This document shows, one piece after another, positions 35,920 through 44,903 of a stretch of 47,290 bases of DNA. Every line of letters starts with the position of its first letter. The first letter of the stretch is position 1. The DNA is from Erysipelotrichaceae bacterium (lineage in GTDB: Bacteria > Bacillota > Clostridia > TANB77 > CAG-508): NCBI GenBank assembly GCA_021769225.1, contig JAETTH010000009.1, forward strand, positions 1-47,290. The letters are read 5' to 3'. The notes below the pieces were generated by a model, which saw only the letters and a program-made list of their open reading frames with translations, was not told the origin of the DNA and searched no databases. Position numbers and translations under genes: made by a program.

Positions 35920-37176
35920 ATGACTAGTTACATAATTGAGGGAGGAAGAAGGATAGATGGAAGTGCAACATGTTCTGGCTCTAAGAATGCTTCTCTTCCT
36001 ATTATTGCTGCAAGCATCCTAAATGGAAAGACAACAAAGCTATATCATGTTCCTAATATTCATGATACAAATGTAACTTTAGAAATACTTAAAATTTTAG
36101 GTTGCAAAGTTACAAAGAATGGTGGTAAAATAGAGATAAATTCAAAGAATATGAATTCTCATGAAATACCAGAACACTTAATGCGTGAAATGAGATCAAC
36201 GGTAATCCTTGCAGGAGCTATTCTTGGAAGATTTAAGGAGGTTACTTTTTCCTATCCAGGAGGATGTGACATTGGTGCAAGACCAATTGATTTACATTTA
36301 ACAGCTTTTAAAAAGCTAGGAGTTACTATTGAAGAAGGAGCAGGATATATTTACTGTAAATGTGAAAAGTTAATTGGAAATAATATTGATTTTGATTTTC
36401 CAAGCGTAGGTGCAACAGAAAATGCAATCTTAGCAGCAGTATTAGCAGAAGGAACTTCTGTTATTTCCAATGCTGCAATGGAGCCAGAGATAATTGATTT
36501 GGCAAACATCTTAAATAAAATGGGAGCTAAAATTGTAGGAGCAGGAACCAATGTTATTACAGTAACAGGAGTGAAAAATTTAAAAGAAGTTGGATATGAT
36601 GTTATGCCAGACCGAATTGAAGCAGGAACCTTATTATGTAGTGCTGCCATTACTGGTGGAAGAATTGAATTAAATAATGTTATTCCAGAACACATCACAC
36701 CAATTATTCGAAAGTTAGAAGAAACTGGTTGTAAATTAGAAGTAGGAGAAAATACAATTCATTTAGTAGCACCAAAAAGATTAAAAGCAGTAGATATTAA
36801 AACAATGCCATATCCAGGATTTCCAACTGATATGCAATCTATTTTCGCAGGAACACTAACCACAGCAAAAGGCTCTAGTGTTATTATTGAAAATATATTT
36901 GAAAACCGATATAAATATGTAAATGAACTAATTCGAATGGGAGCAAAAATTACAGTAGAAGGAAAAATGGCAGTAATCAAAGGTGTTAAAAGACTATGTG
37001 CAGCAACGGTTGAAGCAGCAGATCTTCGAGGGGGTGCTACACTTGTATTAGCTGGACTATCTGCCAAAGGAACAACAAGAGTAAATCATATTGAATATTT
37101 ATTAAGAGGCTATGAAAATTTAGATAAAAAATTAAACAACATGGGAGCAAAAATCACAAAGGTAGAAGAAAATTAA
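35920..37176 (+). CDS. murA: UDP-N-acetylglucosamine 1-carboxyvinyltransferase
   Basis: MurA transfers enolpyruvate from PEP to UDP-GlcNAc, the first committed step of peptidoglycan synthesis. The 418 residues include the N-terminal SGSKNASLPIIAA with the catalytic Lys/Asn pair. The mobile loop GGCDIGARPIDLH carries the PEP-reactive Cys116, the fosfomycin target residue. The C-terminal GYPGFPTDMQ-like segment is also present as PYPGFPTDMQS. AGAGGTG precedes the ATG. It heads the division cluster. A convincing promoter was not identified in 35753-35919. Confidence 0.97.
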   Translation: MTSYIIEGGRRIDGSATCSGSKNASLPIIAASILNGKTTKLYHVPNIHDTNVTLEILKILGCKVTKNGGKIEINSKNMNSHEIPEHLMREMRSTVILAGAILGRFKEVTFSYPGGCDIGARPIDLHLTAFKKLGVTIEEGAGYIYCKCEKLIGNNIDFDFPSVGATENAILAAVLAEGTSVISNAAMEPEIIDLANILNKMGAKIVGAGTNVITVTGVKNLKEVGYDVMPDRIEAGTLLCSAAITGGRIELNNVIPEHITPIIRKLEETGCKLEVGENTIHLVAPKRLKAVDIKTMPYPGFPTDMQSIFAGTLTTAKGSSVIIENIFENRYKYVNELIRMGAKITVEGKMAVIKGVKRLCAATVEAADLRGGATLVLAGLSAKGTTRVNHIEYLLRGYENLDKKLNNMGAKITKVEEN

Positions 37177-37251
37177 CAAGAAAAACAAAAAAAGAGGGCA
37201 TAGGAGATATGACTTTGTGTCCTCTCTAAGATAAAAAAGAAGGTGAGAAAA

Positions 37252-38490
37252 ATGGCGAAAAAAGCAAAAGAAACTACATTAGACTTTTTCTACTTAGGAG
37301 CAGACAAAGAAGATCCAAAAGCCGCAAAAGCAAAAGAAAAGAGAATGAAAAAAGAAGAAAAAGAAGCTTTAGCAAGAGCTGAAAAAAAGAAAAAACAGAA
37401 ACAGAAAAAGAAGCAAACTCAAAATGGGCAAGATGAAAAATTTGACTTTGATAATGAAATCGTCATTGGTGTTACAAGAATACCAGAAGAACAATCACAA
37501 AAGCCTTCTAAAAACAAAAATGAATCCCAAAACAGTAAAAGAAAACAAAAGAAAAAGAATAATAACAAAAATAAAAATCAAAAAGTAAATAGGAATCAAA
37601 AAATAGAAGAAAAGAAAAATAGTAGCCAAAAGGACAAGCAATTAAATCAAGAAAACCAAGAAATAAAACGAAATAAAACGAAAAAGAAAAACAAAAAAAT
37701 TGATCCCAAAAAGAAGAAAAAGAATCTAACAGAAAAAGATAAGAAAAAAATATTAAGGAGAAAGATTTTTCTATTTATTTTAAAATGGACAGTATTAATT
37801 GCCCTATTAATTGGATCTATTATTTTCGTCATGTTAACACCTGCCTTTAATGTATTAACTATTAATGTGAGTGGAAATGAAAAAATTGCAACAGAAGAAA
37901 TTATCAGTTTATCAGGTTTAAAATTAAATGAAAATACATATAAGATGAGTGTAAATCGAGCTAAAGATGCCATAAAAGAGAATCCATATATTGCAAAAGT
38001 AGAAGTAAAAAGGAGACCTCCAAGTACAATTAATATTGAAGTTGTAGAGCGAAAAGAAAACTTCATGCTAGAATTTGTAAATAGTTATGTGTATATCAAT
38101 AATCAGGGATATATTTTAAAAATAGCAAATGAAAAAATTGATAAACCAATTATAAAAGGATATACTACCCCAGCAGAAGATATTAAAGAAGGAAATCGAC
38201 TAAATAATGAAGATTTAGCAAGACTCGAAAAAGTATTAATGATTGTAGAAACAGCTAACAGTAATGGTATTGGAGAACTACTTACTAAAATTGATATTAG
38301 TAATAAAGAAGATTATTTAATGATCTTTGATGAAAAGCAAAAAATAGCTCATATTGGAGATTGTTCAAATCTTAGTACTAGAATGCTTTATGTCAAAGCT
38401 ATTTTAGGAAAAGAAGAAGGACATGCAGGTCAAATTTTTGTCAATGGAAATCTAGAAAAAGATAAAGTATATTTTAGAGAAGATGTGTAA
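37252..38490 (+). CDS. divIB: Cell-division protein FtsQ/DivIB
   Basis: This bitopic divisome protein bridges FtsL/FtsB to septal synthesis. The 412-residue product has a very long cytoplasmic N-terminus (about 175 residues) dominated by Lys, Glu, Asn and Gln, including runs of KKK. A membrane helix follows (about 180-203), then a POTRA domain beginning FNVLTINVSGNEKIATEEI and a beta domain. The Lys-rich region is longer than in most FtsQ proteins. The start at ATG 37252 fits AAGAAGGTGAG better than the in-frame GTG at 37243. An imperfect hairpin (about 37192-37228) lies in the gap after murA. Confidence 0.9.
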   Translation: MAKKAKETTLDFFYLGADKEDPKAAKAKEKRMKKEEKEALARAEKKKKQKQKKKQTQNGQDEKFDFDNEIVIGVTRIPEEQSQKPSKNKNESQNSKRKQKKKNNNKNKNQKVNRNQKIEEKKNSSQKDKQLNQENQEIKRNKTKKKNKKIDPKKKKKNLTEKDKKKILRRKIFLFILKWTVLIALLIGSIIFVMLTPAFNVLTINVSGNEKIATEEIISLSGLKLNENTYKMSVNRAKDAIKENPYIAKVEVKRRPPSTINIEVVERKENFMLEFVNSYVYINNQGYILKIANEKIDKPIIKGYTTPAEDIKEGNRLNNEDLARLEKVLMIVETANSNGIGELLTKIDISNKEDYLMIFDEKQKIAHIGDCSNLSTRMLYVKAILGKEEGHAGQIFVNGNLEKDKVYFREDV

Positions 38491-38547
38491 CTTTTTAAAA
38501 AGTTAGTGGTAATAATAGGGGAAAAAGCAAAAGAAAGGAGCAAAAGC

Positions 38548-39273
38548 ATGAAAAAGAAACAAATAGCAGTCACACTTGGTGTTGTTTGCTTAGTACTAAC
38601 CTATGCAATAGGAATACAATTAAAAACAATCGATGCAGCTAATAGCGCTGTTTCTTCAAGATTTAGTAACAGCGAACTAAAAGATGAAATTCTAAAATGG
38701 AAAGAAAGAACTGATGAGCTATATGTTCAATTAGAAAATTCAGAAAAACAATTAGATGGAATTAGAAAAAAAGCTTCTGAAAATGATACTACTCTATCCA
38801 ATGCCAGTGAAGAGATAAAATTAAACAATGCACTTCTTGGGCTTACTGATGTAACAGGAAAAGGTATTATTATCACCTTAAAAGACAACCCAAATGTAAC
38901 ACTAGAGAGTGTTTTAAATCCAAACTATTACATTGTTCATGACAATGATATTAAAATGGTTATCAATGAGCTAAAAAATGCAGGAGCAGAAGCAATTTCT
39001 GTTAATGGAGAAAGAATTGTTCAAACAACAGTAGTAACTTGTGTTGGTAATGTGATTTTAGTTAATGATAAAAGACTAAGTTCACCATATGAAATAAAAG
39101 CCATTGGATTACCAGAAAGTTTAGTAGGAATCAATATGCTAGGTGGTTATGTTGATACAGAATTAAAACCATATATTAGTGTTGATATAAAAAAATCCAA
39201 TAACATTACGATACCAAAATACTCTGGAGTTATCAGTTCAAAATATTTAGAAAAAGCAGAAGAGAAGAGGTGA
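38548..39273 (+). CDS. DUF881 protein, first of a tandem pair (YlxW/YlxX-like)
   Basis: This 241-residue protein has one N-terminal membrane segment (about 5-24) and a coiled coil (about 40-90: LKWKERTDELYVQLENSEKQ and following). The extracytoplasmic DUF881 domain carries DVTGKGIIITLKDN, the signature GAEAISVNGERI and SSPYEIKAIG. In Bacillus the ylxW-ylxX-sbp genes sit between divIB and ftsA, as here; their role is unknown. The ATG at 38548 follows AAAGGAG; an in-frame start 14 codons upstream lacks one. The next gene is a paralogue six bases downstream. Confidence 0.9.
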   Translation: MKKKQIAVTLGVVCLVLTYAIGIQLKTIDAANSAVSSRFSNSELKDEILKWKERTDELYVQLENSEKQLDGIRKKASENDTTLSNASEEIKLNNALLGLTDVTGKGIIITLKDNPNVTLESVLNPNYYIVHDNDIKMVINELKNAGAEAISVNGERIVQTTVVTCVGNVILVNDKRLSSPYEIKAIGLPESLVGINMLGGYVDTELKPYISVDIKKSNNITIPKYSGVISSKYLEKAEEKR

Positions 39274-39279
39274 TAAGTA

Positions 39280-39987
39280 ATGAAAAAAGGAAAAATAACC
39301 ATGACAATTACATTAGGACTTGTTTGTTTTGTATTTATGTATGTAATGTTTATTCAATTTAAAACAGTAAGAGAAACAGATATTACACAAATAGAAGCAA
39401 AAGATGAATCAGAACTTAGAACCTATTTAGCAAGTTGGAAAACAAAGTATGAAGAAGCAGAAAAGCAACTAGAAGAAAACCAAGCAAAAATTGATGAATA
39501 CAATGAAAAAATGAATACCAATGAAGAAACATCTGAACTAATTAAACAAGAGTTAGAACAATCAAACAACTTATTAGGAAAAACAAATGTAACAGGAGAA
39601 GGTATTATTTTAATAATAAAAAATGGGACTGACATAGATGGAGAAGAAGTAAAAGTTACTTATCGTGTCTTACTAGAACTAGTAGATGAGTTAAAATATG
39701 CAGGAGCAGAAGCAATCTCAATTAATGGACAAAGAATTATTAATATGACAGATATTAAATCACCAACAGATGCCTTTATTCGAATCAATGCAAAAGGAAG
39801 GGTTACATCGCCATATGAAATAAGAGCCATAGGAGATCAAACTAAATTAGATAATAACTTAAATCAAACAAATGGTTTTATTCAAAAATATAATAAAACA
39901 TATCCAATTACATTTGAAAAAAAGAAAAAGGTAGATATACCAAAATATAATGATGAAATGAAATTTAACTATGCTACTTTTGAATAG
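39280..39987 (+). CDS. DUF881 protein, second of the tandem pair
   Basis: This 235-residue paralogue of the preceding gene has the same plan: an N-terminal membrane helix, a coiled coil (about 50-90, EEAEKQLEENQAKIDEYNEK) and a DUF881 domain with NVTGEGIILIIKNG, GAEAISINGQRI and TSPYEIRAIG. AGAGGTG overlaps the end of the first gene and serves this ATG. Tandem duplication before divergence is the simplest explanation. It is 22 bases from the sbp-like gene. Confidence 0.9.
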   Translation: MKKGKITMTITLGLVCFVFMYVMFIQFKTVRETDITQIEAKDESELRTYLASWKTKYEEAEKQLEENQAKIDEYNEKMNTNEETSELIKQELEQSNNLLGKTNVTGEGIILIIKNGTDIDGEEVKVTYRVLLELVDELKYAGAEAISINGQRIINMTDIKSPTDAFIRINAKGRVTSPYEIRAIGDQTKLDNNLNQTNGFIQKYNKTYPITFEKKKKVDIPKYNDEMKFNYATFE

Positions 39988-40009
39988 AGCATAAGAAGGA
40001 GGAGAAAAG

Positions 40010-40423
40010 ATGATTCTTATTGCAATAATATTAGGATGTGCAATTGGAGCAATATTAGGAATGTATGCACCAATTATTCCATATTCCTATTCGGGATATT
40101 TAGCAATTGCCATTATTGCTGCACTAGATTCTGTATTTGGAGGAATTTCTTCTGTACTAAAAGGAAACTTTGATTTAAAAATTTTTGTAACAGGATTTTT
40201 TGGAAATGCAATTTTAGCAATGCTTTTAACTTACCTTGGCCAAAGATTAAATGTAGATATTTACCTTGCAGCTATTGTTGTATTTGTAGGAAGGATGTTT
40301 ACAAATTTATCAATGATTCGAAGATATTACTTAGATAAATGGCAAAAAAGAAAACAAGAAAATATAGAAGTAAAAGTAGAATCAGAGGTGAAAGTAGCAA
40401 AAGCAAAAAAAGAAGAAAAATAA
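40010..40423 (+). CDS. sbp: Small basic membrane protein (DUF1290, Sbp-like)
   Basis: This 137-residue protein is mainly three membrane helices. The signature GMYAPIIPYSYSGYLAIAIIAALDSVFGG and GRMFTNLSMIRR matches DUF1290. It ends in a charged Lys/Glu tail. In Bacillus, sbp lies between ylxX and ftsA, the same order as here. AAGGAGGAG precedes the ATG. The function is unknown. A terminator follows, so ftsA has its own promoter. Confidence 0.92.
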   Translation: MILIAIILGCAIGAILGMYAPIIPYSYSGYLAIAIIAALDSVFGGISSVLKGNFDLKIFVTGFFGNAILAMLLTYLGQRLNVDIYLAAIVVFVGRMFTNLSMIRRYYLDKWQKRKQENIEVKVESEVKVAKAKKEEK

Positions 40424-40438
40424 AAAAGAAAAAGAAAC

Positions 40439-40478
40439 AAAAAAGATTTCAGATTTTAAATGAAGTCTTTTTTCTTTT
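40439..40478 (+). terminator. Terminator separating sbp from ftsA
   Basis: A 13-bp stem with one G-T pair, AAAAAAGATTTCA (40439-40451) and TGAAGTCTTTTTT (40461-40473), continues into T-rich sequence. Confidence 0.78.
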
Positions 40479-40608
40479 CTCCACCATCCCAATTTAAGGT
40501 AGACTGATAAGTTAGCACTAAATTAAAAAATTTATTTTAAATTTTAACTTAAAAATGCTCATAAGTAAAAACAATTTTATTCTCAATTCAAAAAAATTTC
40601 AAAAAAAG

Positions 40609-40638
40609 TTACACAAAAAGAAAAGAAAGTAGTATAAT
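40609..40638 (+). promoter_or_regulatory. Distal ftsA promoter candidate
   Basis: TTACAC (40609-40614) and TATAAT (40633-40638) are 18 bases apart. The leader contains CGGG-AAA-CCCG (40696-40706 region), a small hairpin. Confidence 0.5.
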
Positions 40639-40719
40639 ATACTGGATTTTCGTTCCAACAAAAATATAAAAAGAAGGAAAAAATAGGATAAAAAACGGGA
40701 AACCCGCTAATAGAAAACA

Positions 40720-40759
40720 TTACACGACATTATTACAACAGTGTTACAAAAATATTACA
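40720..40759 (+). repeat. Helically phased TTACA repeats upstream of ftsA
   Basis: TTACA occurs at 40720, 40733, 40744 and 40755, spaced 13, 11 and 11 bases, so the copies lie roughly on one face of the helix. They stop about 20 bases before the proximal -35 box. Direct repeats of this kind often bind a multimeric regulator. Confidence 0.55.
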
Positions 40760-40777
40760 AAATTAATACATTTTCTA

Positions 40778-40806
40778 TTGACATTTTCCGCAAAATATAA
40801 TATTCT
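40778..40806 (+). promoter_or_regulatory. Proximal ftsA promoter
   Basis: TTGACA (40778-40783) and TATTCT (40801-40806) are 17 bases apart; a TATAAT at 40796 is too close to be the partner. It lies about 40 bases before the ftsA start. Confidence 0.6.
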
Positions 40807-40846
40807 TATTCATGAAAAATAAAGCTAAAAAATGGAGGCGTTAAGG

Positions 40847-42076
40847 TTGGCTATAGGTGATATTATTGTAGGAATCGACATAGGAACTTCTAAAGTCAGC
40901 TGTGTTGTAGGAGAGGTAAATAGCTTTAATCAAATTGAAATACTATGTACAACAGGAAGTACATGTAGAGGAATACGAAAAGGAAAAATCATAGACGAAG
41001 AAGAAATTGCCTCAGCAGTTTCAAAATCCATACATGAAGCAGAAGAAGAAGCAAGTCTAAAAATTAATTCTGCCTATGTAACAATCCTAGGAAAATATGT
41101 TACAATTGTACAAAATAGTATTGTAAAAGAAGTAAAAGATAAATTCGCAGGAATCTCAACAAAAGACGTAAGTTCAAGTATCATGCAAGTAAGAGATATC
41201 GATGTTCCAGAAGGAAAAACAATTATTGATATTGTACCAGATGTATTTATCTTAGAAAATGGAAAAGTTGTTTCTGATCCAGTAGGAAATTTGAGTTCAA
41301 GTTTTACCTTAAAAGCACAGATTATTTTAGGGGATAAAGAATACATAAGACAATTATCCAGTATCTTTAGAAAGATTGGAATTGAAATAGACGGATTAGT
41401 ACCAAACACATTAGCCGAGAGAAATCTAGTATTAGACACTAATGAATTAAATGACAATATTATGTTATTAGACATTGGTGCAGGGAATACAGACATTGGT
41501 GTATTTGAAGGATCAACCTTTACTTATACCAATACAATTCCACTAGGAGGGGACAACATCACAAATGACATTGCTTTAGTCTTAAACATATCAGAAGAAG
41601 AGGCGGACAAACTAAAAAAACAATATGGACTAGCAATGAGATCATTTATTGATAATGATAATACAATTATTCTAAATACCTATAAAGGAGATAAGAAAAA
41701 TCAATCTATTAAAAGTAGTGAATTAATTGAAATTATTGAAGCAAGAATTGAAGAAATCTTTACACTGGTAAATAAGGATATTACAACACAAGGAATCAAA
41801 CAAAGAATAAACAATGTTGTATTAACTGGACAAGGAATTACCAATATTAACAAAAGTGATGTAGCAGGAAAAATTATTCTAAACATTCCAGTAAAAATCT
41901 CAACAGGAAGACTAATCAGTACAGTAAGACCAACCTATCGAACAGCATTTGCCTTAGTAAGATATATCGCATCAAGACCATTTGCAAAAACAGTATCTAG
42001 TAGTATAGATGCAAAGTCAGATGAAAGTTTTGTTAAAACAGTAATAGAAAGAATTAAAGAATTTTTCTATTCATAA
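40847..42076 (+). CDS. ftsA: Cell-division protein FtsA
   Basis: FtsA is the actin-like protein that tethers FtsZ filaments to the membrane. The 409 residues contain the phosphate-1 loop GIDIGTSKVSCVVGE, a 1C subdomain, phosphate-2 LLDIGAGNTDIGVF and the adenosine motif VVLTGQGITN. The C-terminal RIKEFFYS is the amphipathic membrane-binding helix. The start is taken as TTG 40847, eight bases after GGAGG (40834-40838); the in-frame ATG at 40832 lies on that ribosome binding site. Confidence 0.94.
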   Translation: MAIGDIIVGIDIGTSKVSCVVGEVNSFNQIEILCTTGSTCRGIRKGKIIDEEEIASAVSKSIHEAEEEASLKINSAYVTILGKYVTIVQNSIVKEVKDKFAGISTKDVSSSIMQVRDIDVPEGKTIIDIVPDVFILENGKVVSDPVGNLSSSFTLKAQIILGDKEYIRQLSSIFRKIGIEIDGLVPNTLAERNLVLDTNELNDNIMLLDIGAGNTDIGVFEGSTFTYTNTIPLGGDNITNDIALVLNISEEEADKLKKQYGLAMRSFIDNDNTIILNTYKGDKKNQSIKSSELIEIIEARIEEIFTLVNKDITTQGIKQRINNVVLTGQGITNINKSDVAGKIILNIPVKISTGRLISTVRPTYRTAFALVRYIASRPFAKTVSSSIDAKSDESFVKTVIERIKEFFYS

Positions 42077-42133
42077 ATTTAAGTTTTTAATTTTTAAATA
42101 TAAATATAATAATTAGGAAGGAATGAACAAAAT

Positions 42134-43255
42134 ATGGTAATGGATAACAATATGATGGATGATAACATCATGCTAGACGGAACAGCGACAATTAAAGTAA
42201 TTGGTGTCGGTGGTGCAGGAAACAACGCTGTTAACCGCATGGTTGATTCAGGAATAAGAGGAGTAGAATTTATTTCTGTTAACACAGATAGACAAGCACT
42301 TCTACTTTCAAAAGCTGCAACTAAAATTCAAATTGGAGAGAAAATTACAAGAGGATTAGGTGCTGGAGCAAATCCTGATATCGGAGCACAAGCAGCAGAA
42401 GAAAGTAAATCAGAAATAGCAGAAGCTTTACGCGGAGCAGATATGGTATTTGTTACTGCTGGTATGGGCGGTGGAACAGGAACCGGTGCTGCACCAATCG
42501 TAGCTGCATGTGCAAAGGAAATGGGAATTTTAACAATTGGTGTTGTTACAAAACCATTTACATTTGAAGGAAAGAAAAGACTTTCTCAAGCAGAAAGAGG
42601 AATCGAAAGTTTAAAAGGAAAAGTAGATACATTAGTTGTTATTCCAAACGATAAATTACTACAAATTATTGATCGCAAAACATCAATTGTAGAAGCTTTC
42701 AAAATGGCAGACGATGTATTAAGACAAGGTGTTCAAGGTATTTCAGACTTAATTGCAGTTCCTGGACTTGTAAACCTAGACTTTGCAGATGTTAAAACAA
42801 TTATGTTAAATACTGGTATGGCACATATGGGTATTGGTAGAGCATCTGGAGAAAACAGAGCAGAAGATGCTGCAAAACAAGCAATCCAATCTCCACTTTT
42901 AGAGACATCAATCGAAGGAGCAAGAGGAGTTATCATCAACATTACTGGTGGATCAAACTTAGGATTACACGAAGTAAATACAGCTGCAGAACTTGTTCAA
43001 CGCAGCGTTGACCCAGAAGCTAATATTATCTTTGGTGCTGTTATTGATGAAACGTTAGATGAGGATATCACAATTACAGTTATTGCAACTGGATTTGAAA
43101 AAGATCCATCCTTAGCTGATATGGGAGTAGAAAAGATAGTAGATAATGCTTGGAATAAAAAAATTAGCTCAATTCCAACCAATGCAGATACATCTAACTC
43201 ATCAAATGATTTAGATATACCATCTTTCCTAAGAAAGAATAAAGGAATAAAATAA
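42134..43255 (+). CDS. ftsZ: Cell-division GTPase FtsZ
   Basis: FtsZ is a tubulin-like GTPase that forms the Z ring. The 373 residues include [15 protein letters not shown], the tubulin signature [10 protein letters not shown], the T7 synergy loop [11 protein letters not shown], and a short linker ending in the conserved C-terminal peptide [10 protein letters not shown], which binds FtsA. The ATG at 42134 is preceded by AGGAAGG. Codon use includes CGC (two) but no in-frame CGG, consistent with the pattern in this genome. A terminator lies just downstream. Confidence 0.98.
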   Translation: MVMDNNMMDDNIMLDGTATIKVIGVGGAGNNAVNRMVDSGIRGVEFISVNTDRQALLLSKAATKIQIGEKITRGLGAGANPDIGAQAAEESKSEIAEALRGADMVFVTAGMGGGTGTGAAPIVAACAKEMGILTIGVVTKPFTFEGKKRLSQAERGIESLKGKVDTLVVIPNDKLLQIIDRKTSIVEAFKMADDVLRQGVQGISDLIAVPGLVNLDFADVKTIMLNTGMAHMGIGRASGENRAEDAAKQAIQSPLLETSIEGARGVIINITGGSNLGLHEVNTAAELVQRSVDPEANIIFGAVIDETLDEDITITVIATGFEKDPSLADMGVEKIVDNAWNKKISSIPTNADTSNSSNDLDIPSFLRKNKGIK

Positions 43256-43260
43256 AGTAG

Positions 43261-43290
43261 AAAGGGGTTACTAAAAAGTAACTCTTTTTT
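43261..43290 (+). terminator. Terminator after ftsZ
   Basis: AAAGGGGTTAC (43261-43271) pairs, with two G-T pairs, with GTAACTCTTTT (43278-43288), followed by T residues. Confidence 0.75.
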
Positions 43291-43304
43291 AAAACCACCT
43301 AAGA

Positions 43305-43333
43305 TTGACATAATGTAAAAAAGAGAGTATAAT
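43305..43333 (+). promoter_or_regulatory. Consensus promoter of the orphan cassette after ftsZ
   Basis: TTGACA (43305-43310) and TATAAT (43328-43333) are exactly 17 bases apart, the strongest consensus promoter in the window, followed by AAAGGAGGTG. Confidence 0.88.
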
Positions 43334-43366
43334 AGAATCATAACCTTTTTAAAGGAGGTGTGCCAA

Positions 43367-43660
43367 TTGGCATACTACAAAGGCAATTTTAGTCATGGTG
43401 TTGTTCGGGATGTAAAAAACTATCTGCCGTGTATCATATTAGAAGTGGATGGAAGACTGATGTGTTATCATAAACCATATGGGAAGTTAATTGGAGAAGA
43501 AATAAAACAATGTTCACTTCCCGATTTTCCATCACAAATCAAAAAATGGCTGATAGAAATTGAACAAGAAGTTCCAAAATTCCGGATTTCCAAAGAACTT
43601 GCAGAATATATCAATTGGATTCAAAATCCGCAAGATATTTGGAAGAAGTTGAAGAGCTAA
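43367..43660 (+). CDS. Orphan 97-residue protein with two in-frame CGG codons
   Basis: The function is not recognised. The start is taken as TTG 43367, seven bases after AAAGGAGGTG, rather than the overlapping GTG at 43358. The product contains YYKGNFSHGVVRDVKNYLP, a Cys-containing middle (LMCYHKPYGKLIGEEIKQCS) and a helical C-terminus (KELAEYINWIQNPQDIWKKL). It looks soluble and globular. Two CGG codons (43406-43408 and 43583-43585) are in frame as arginine; CTG, CCG and CCC are also frequent, unlike the flanking genes. If CGG shifted the frame here, the product would end after about 36 residues. With a consensus promoter and a 14-bp terminator it is a self-contained cassette inserted between ftsZ and spoIIGA. 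Confidence 0.62.
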   Translation: MAYYKGNFSHGVVRDVKNYLPCIILEVDGRLMCYHKPYGKLIGEEIKQCSLPDFPSQIKKWLIEIEQEVPKFRISKELAEYINWIQNPQDIWKKLKS

Positions 43661-43673
43661 TGTTTGCCTAAAT

Positions 43674-43704
43674 GAAAATAGGGAGGATTTTCCTCCCTAT
43701 TTTC
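43674..43704 (+). terminator. Strong terminator after the orphan cassette
   Basis: A 14-bp perfect stem, GAAAATAGGGAGGA (43674-43687) and TCCTCCCTATTTTC (43691-43704), has a 3-base loop. It is more GC-rich than other terminators in the window. Confidence 0.85.
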
Positions 43705-43845
43705 TTAGCCAATAGAAATTTATCAAAACCAATTATAAATAAAGAAATAGAATCTTTACAAGAGGGAAAAAGATAGGCAAAATATAACCCCAAAAACAAA
43801 TAAAAATAGAAAATAAAAAAAGAAAAAAGGATTACGATAAAAAAC

Positions 43846-43887
43846 AAAAAAGAAATAATCGAAATTAGTAGATTATTTCTTTTTTTC
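43846..43887 (+). terminator. Second terminator upstream of spoIIGA
   Basis: A 15-bp perfect stem, AAAAAAGAAATAATC and GATTATTTCTTTTTT, encloses 10 bases. The 312-base gap 43661-43972 contains the two terminators and the spoIIGA promoter candidate. Nothing recognisable lies between the terminators (43705-43845), so either a short unseen transcript ends here or it blocks read-through. Confidence 0.75.
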
Positions 43888-43898
43888 TACCCTAAGAT

Positions 43899-43931
43899 AT
43901 GACACATTTCTAAAACGAGGGGTTGTATAAT
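43899..43931 (+). promoter_or_regulatory. spoIIGA promoter candidate with long spacer
   Basis: ATGACA (43899-43904) and TATAAT (43926-43931) are 21 bases apart. The Bacillus spoIIG promoter is known for an over-long spacer (22 bases) and needs Spo0A; this layout is similar. A clear 0A box was not found here. Confidence 0.4.
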
Positions 43932-43972
43932 GAAAAACACTAAAAAGAAAAAGGATGTGAAAAGCCTTTATC

Positions 43973-44903
43973 ATGACAATTTACCTAGATGTTATTCTAT
44001 TAGAAAATCTATGTATGAATTATATTATTCTATTTGCTACAGGGATGGTGAATAAACTAAACTTAAAACAAATTCGTATTTTACTATCAAGTCTGTTAGG
44101 TGCTATTTATGCGGTAGTATCCTTTCTTGATATTCTTCCAATCTATTCAAGTTTAGTTGTCAAAATACTAATTTCCATTTGCATGATATATCTTGCTTTT
44201 CATCCCAAAAACATAAAAACAATGTTAAAAGAACTAATCATCTTCTATTTAACATCATTTGTCTTTGGAGGAGTAGCCTTTTTTCTTTTATATTATATAA
44301 AGCCACAAGACATTTTAATGAAAAATGGAGTATTAATTGGATCATATCCAATTAAAATTGCTATTTTAGGAGGGATTGTAGGATTTGTAATCGTCAACAT
44401 TGCATTTCATTTAATTAAAGGAAAATTCTCTAAAAAAGATTTATTCTGTGAGATAGAAATTTATCATCAACAAAAAAGTGTAACAGTAAAAGCACTTATT
44501 GATTCACGGGAATCTTTTAAGAGATCCAATCTCTGGGTCTTATGTCATTGTAGTAGAATCAAGCAGTTTAGAAAAAATCTTTCCCAAAACAGTGTTAGAC
44601 AATCTAGAAAATATTATAAATGGAAAAACAGAAGAAAATTTAGAAGAACAAATTCATCAGTTCATTTCTTCTTTTCGAGTAATTCCCTTTAGCTCACTTG
44701 GAAAGCAAAATGGACTATTACTTGGATTTAAACCAGAAAAAATTATCATTAAACAAGAAGAAGCACAAAGTCAGTCAAATGCCATTATTGGAATTTATGA
44801 TAAAAAACTAAGTAAACAAGGAGAATATCATGCCTTACTTGGTCTTGATGTATTAGAAAGGAGTGAAATAAATCATGAACCTGTTGGAAATTTTAAAATA
44901 TAG
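43973..44903 (+). CDS. spoIIGA: SpoIIGA pro-sigma-E processing protease, requiring one +1 shift at CGG
   Basis: SpoIIGA is the membrane-embedded aspartic protease that removes the pro-sequence of sigma-E in the mother cell. The recoded protein has 309 residues, the family length. Five or so membrane helices fill residues 1-150 ([20 protein letters not shown] onward). The protease domain follows, with active-site Asp177 in ALIDSGN. The shift at CGG 44507 falls exactly on the glycine of that catalytic motif; unshifted, 60 wrong residues would follow and the active site would be lost. The C-terminus continues to [20 protein letters not shown]. The last 29 bases overlap sigE. Confidence 0.9.
44507..44510 (+). 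other. +1 recoding site 7 (spoIIGA), CGGG
   Basis: In-frame GAT TCA CGG GAA loses the family. Skipping C44507 gives GAT TCA GGG AAT CTT, restoring DSGN, the aspartic-protease motif. This is the only site with CGGG instead of CGGA. Confidence 0.9.

Noticed and set aside
38548-39987. Tandem DUF881 genes as an annotation split of one gene
   Set aside because: Each has its own ribosome binding site, membrane helix, coiled coil and complete DUF881 domain; they are paralogues, and the pair is known from the ylxW-ylxX arrangement.
43705-43845. Small RNA between two terminators upstream of spoIIGA
   Set aside because: No promoter of reasonable quality was found in this A-rich stretch, so the terminators alone do not establish a transcript.
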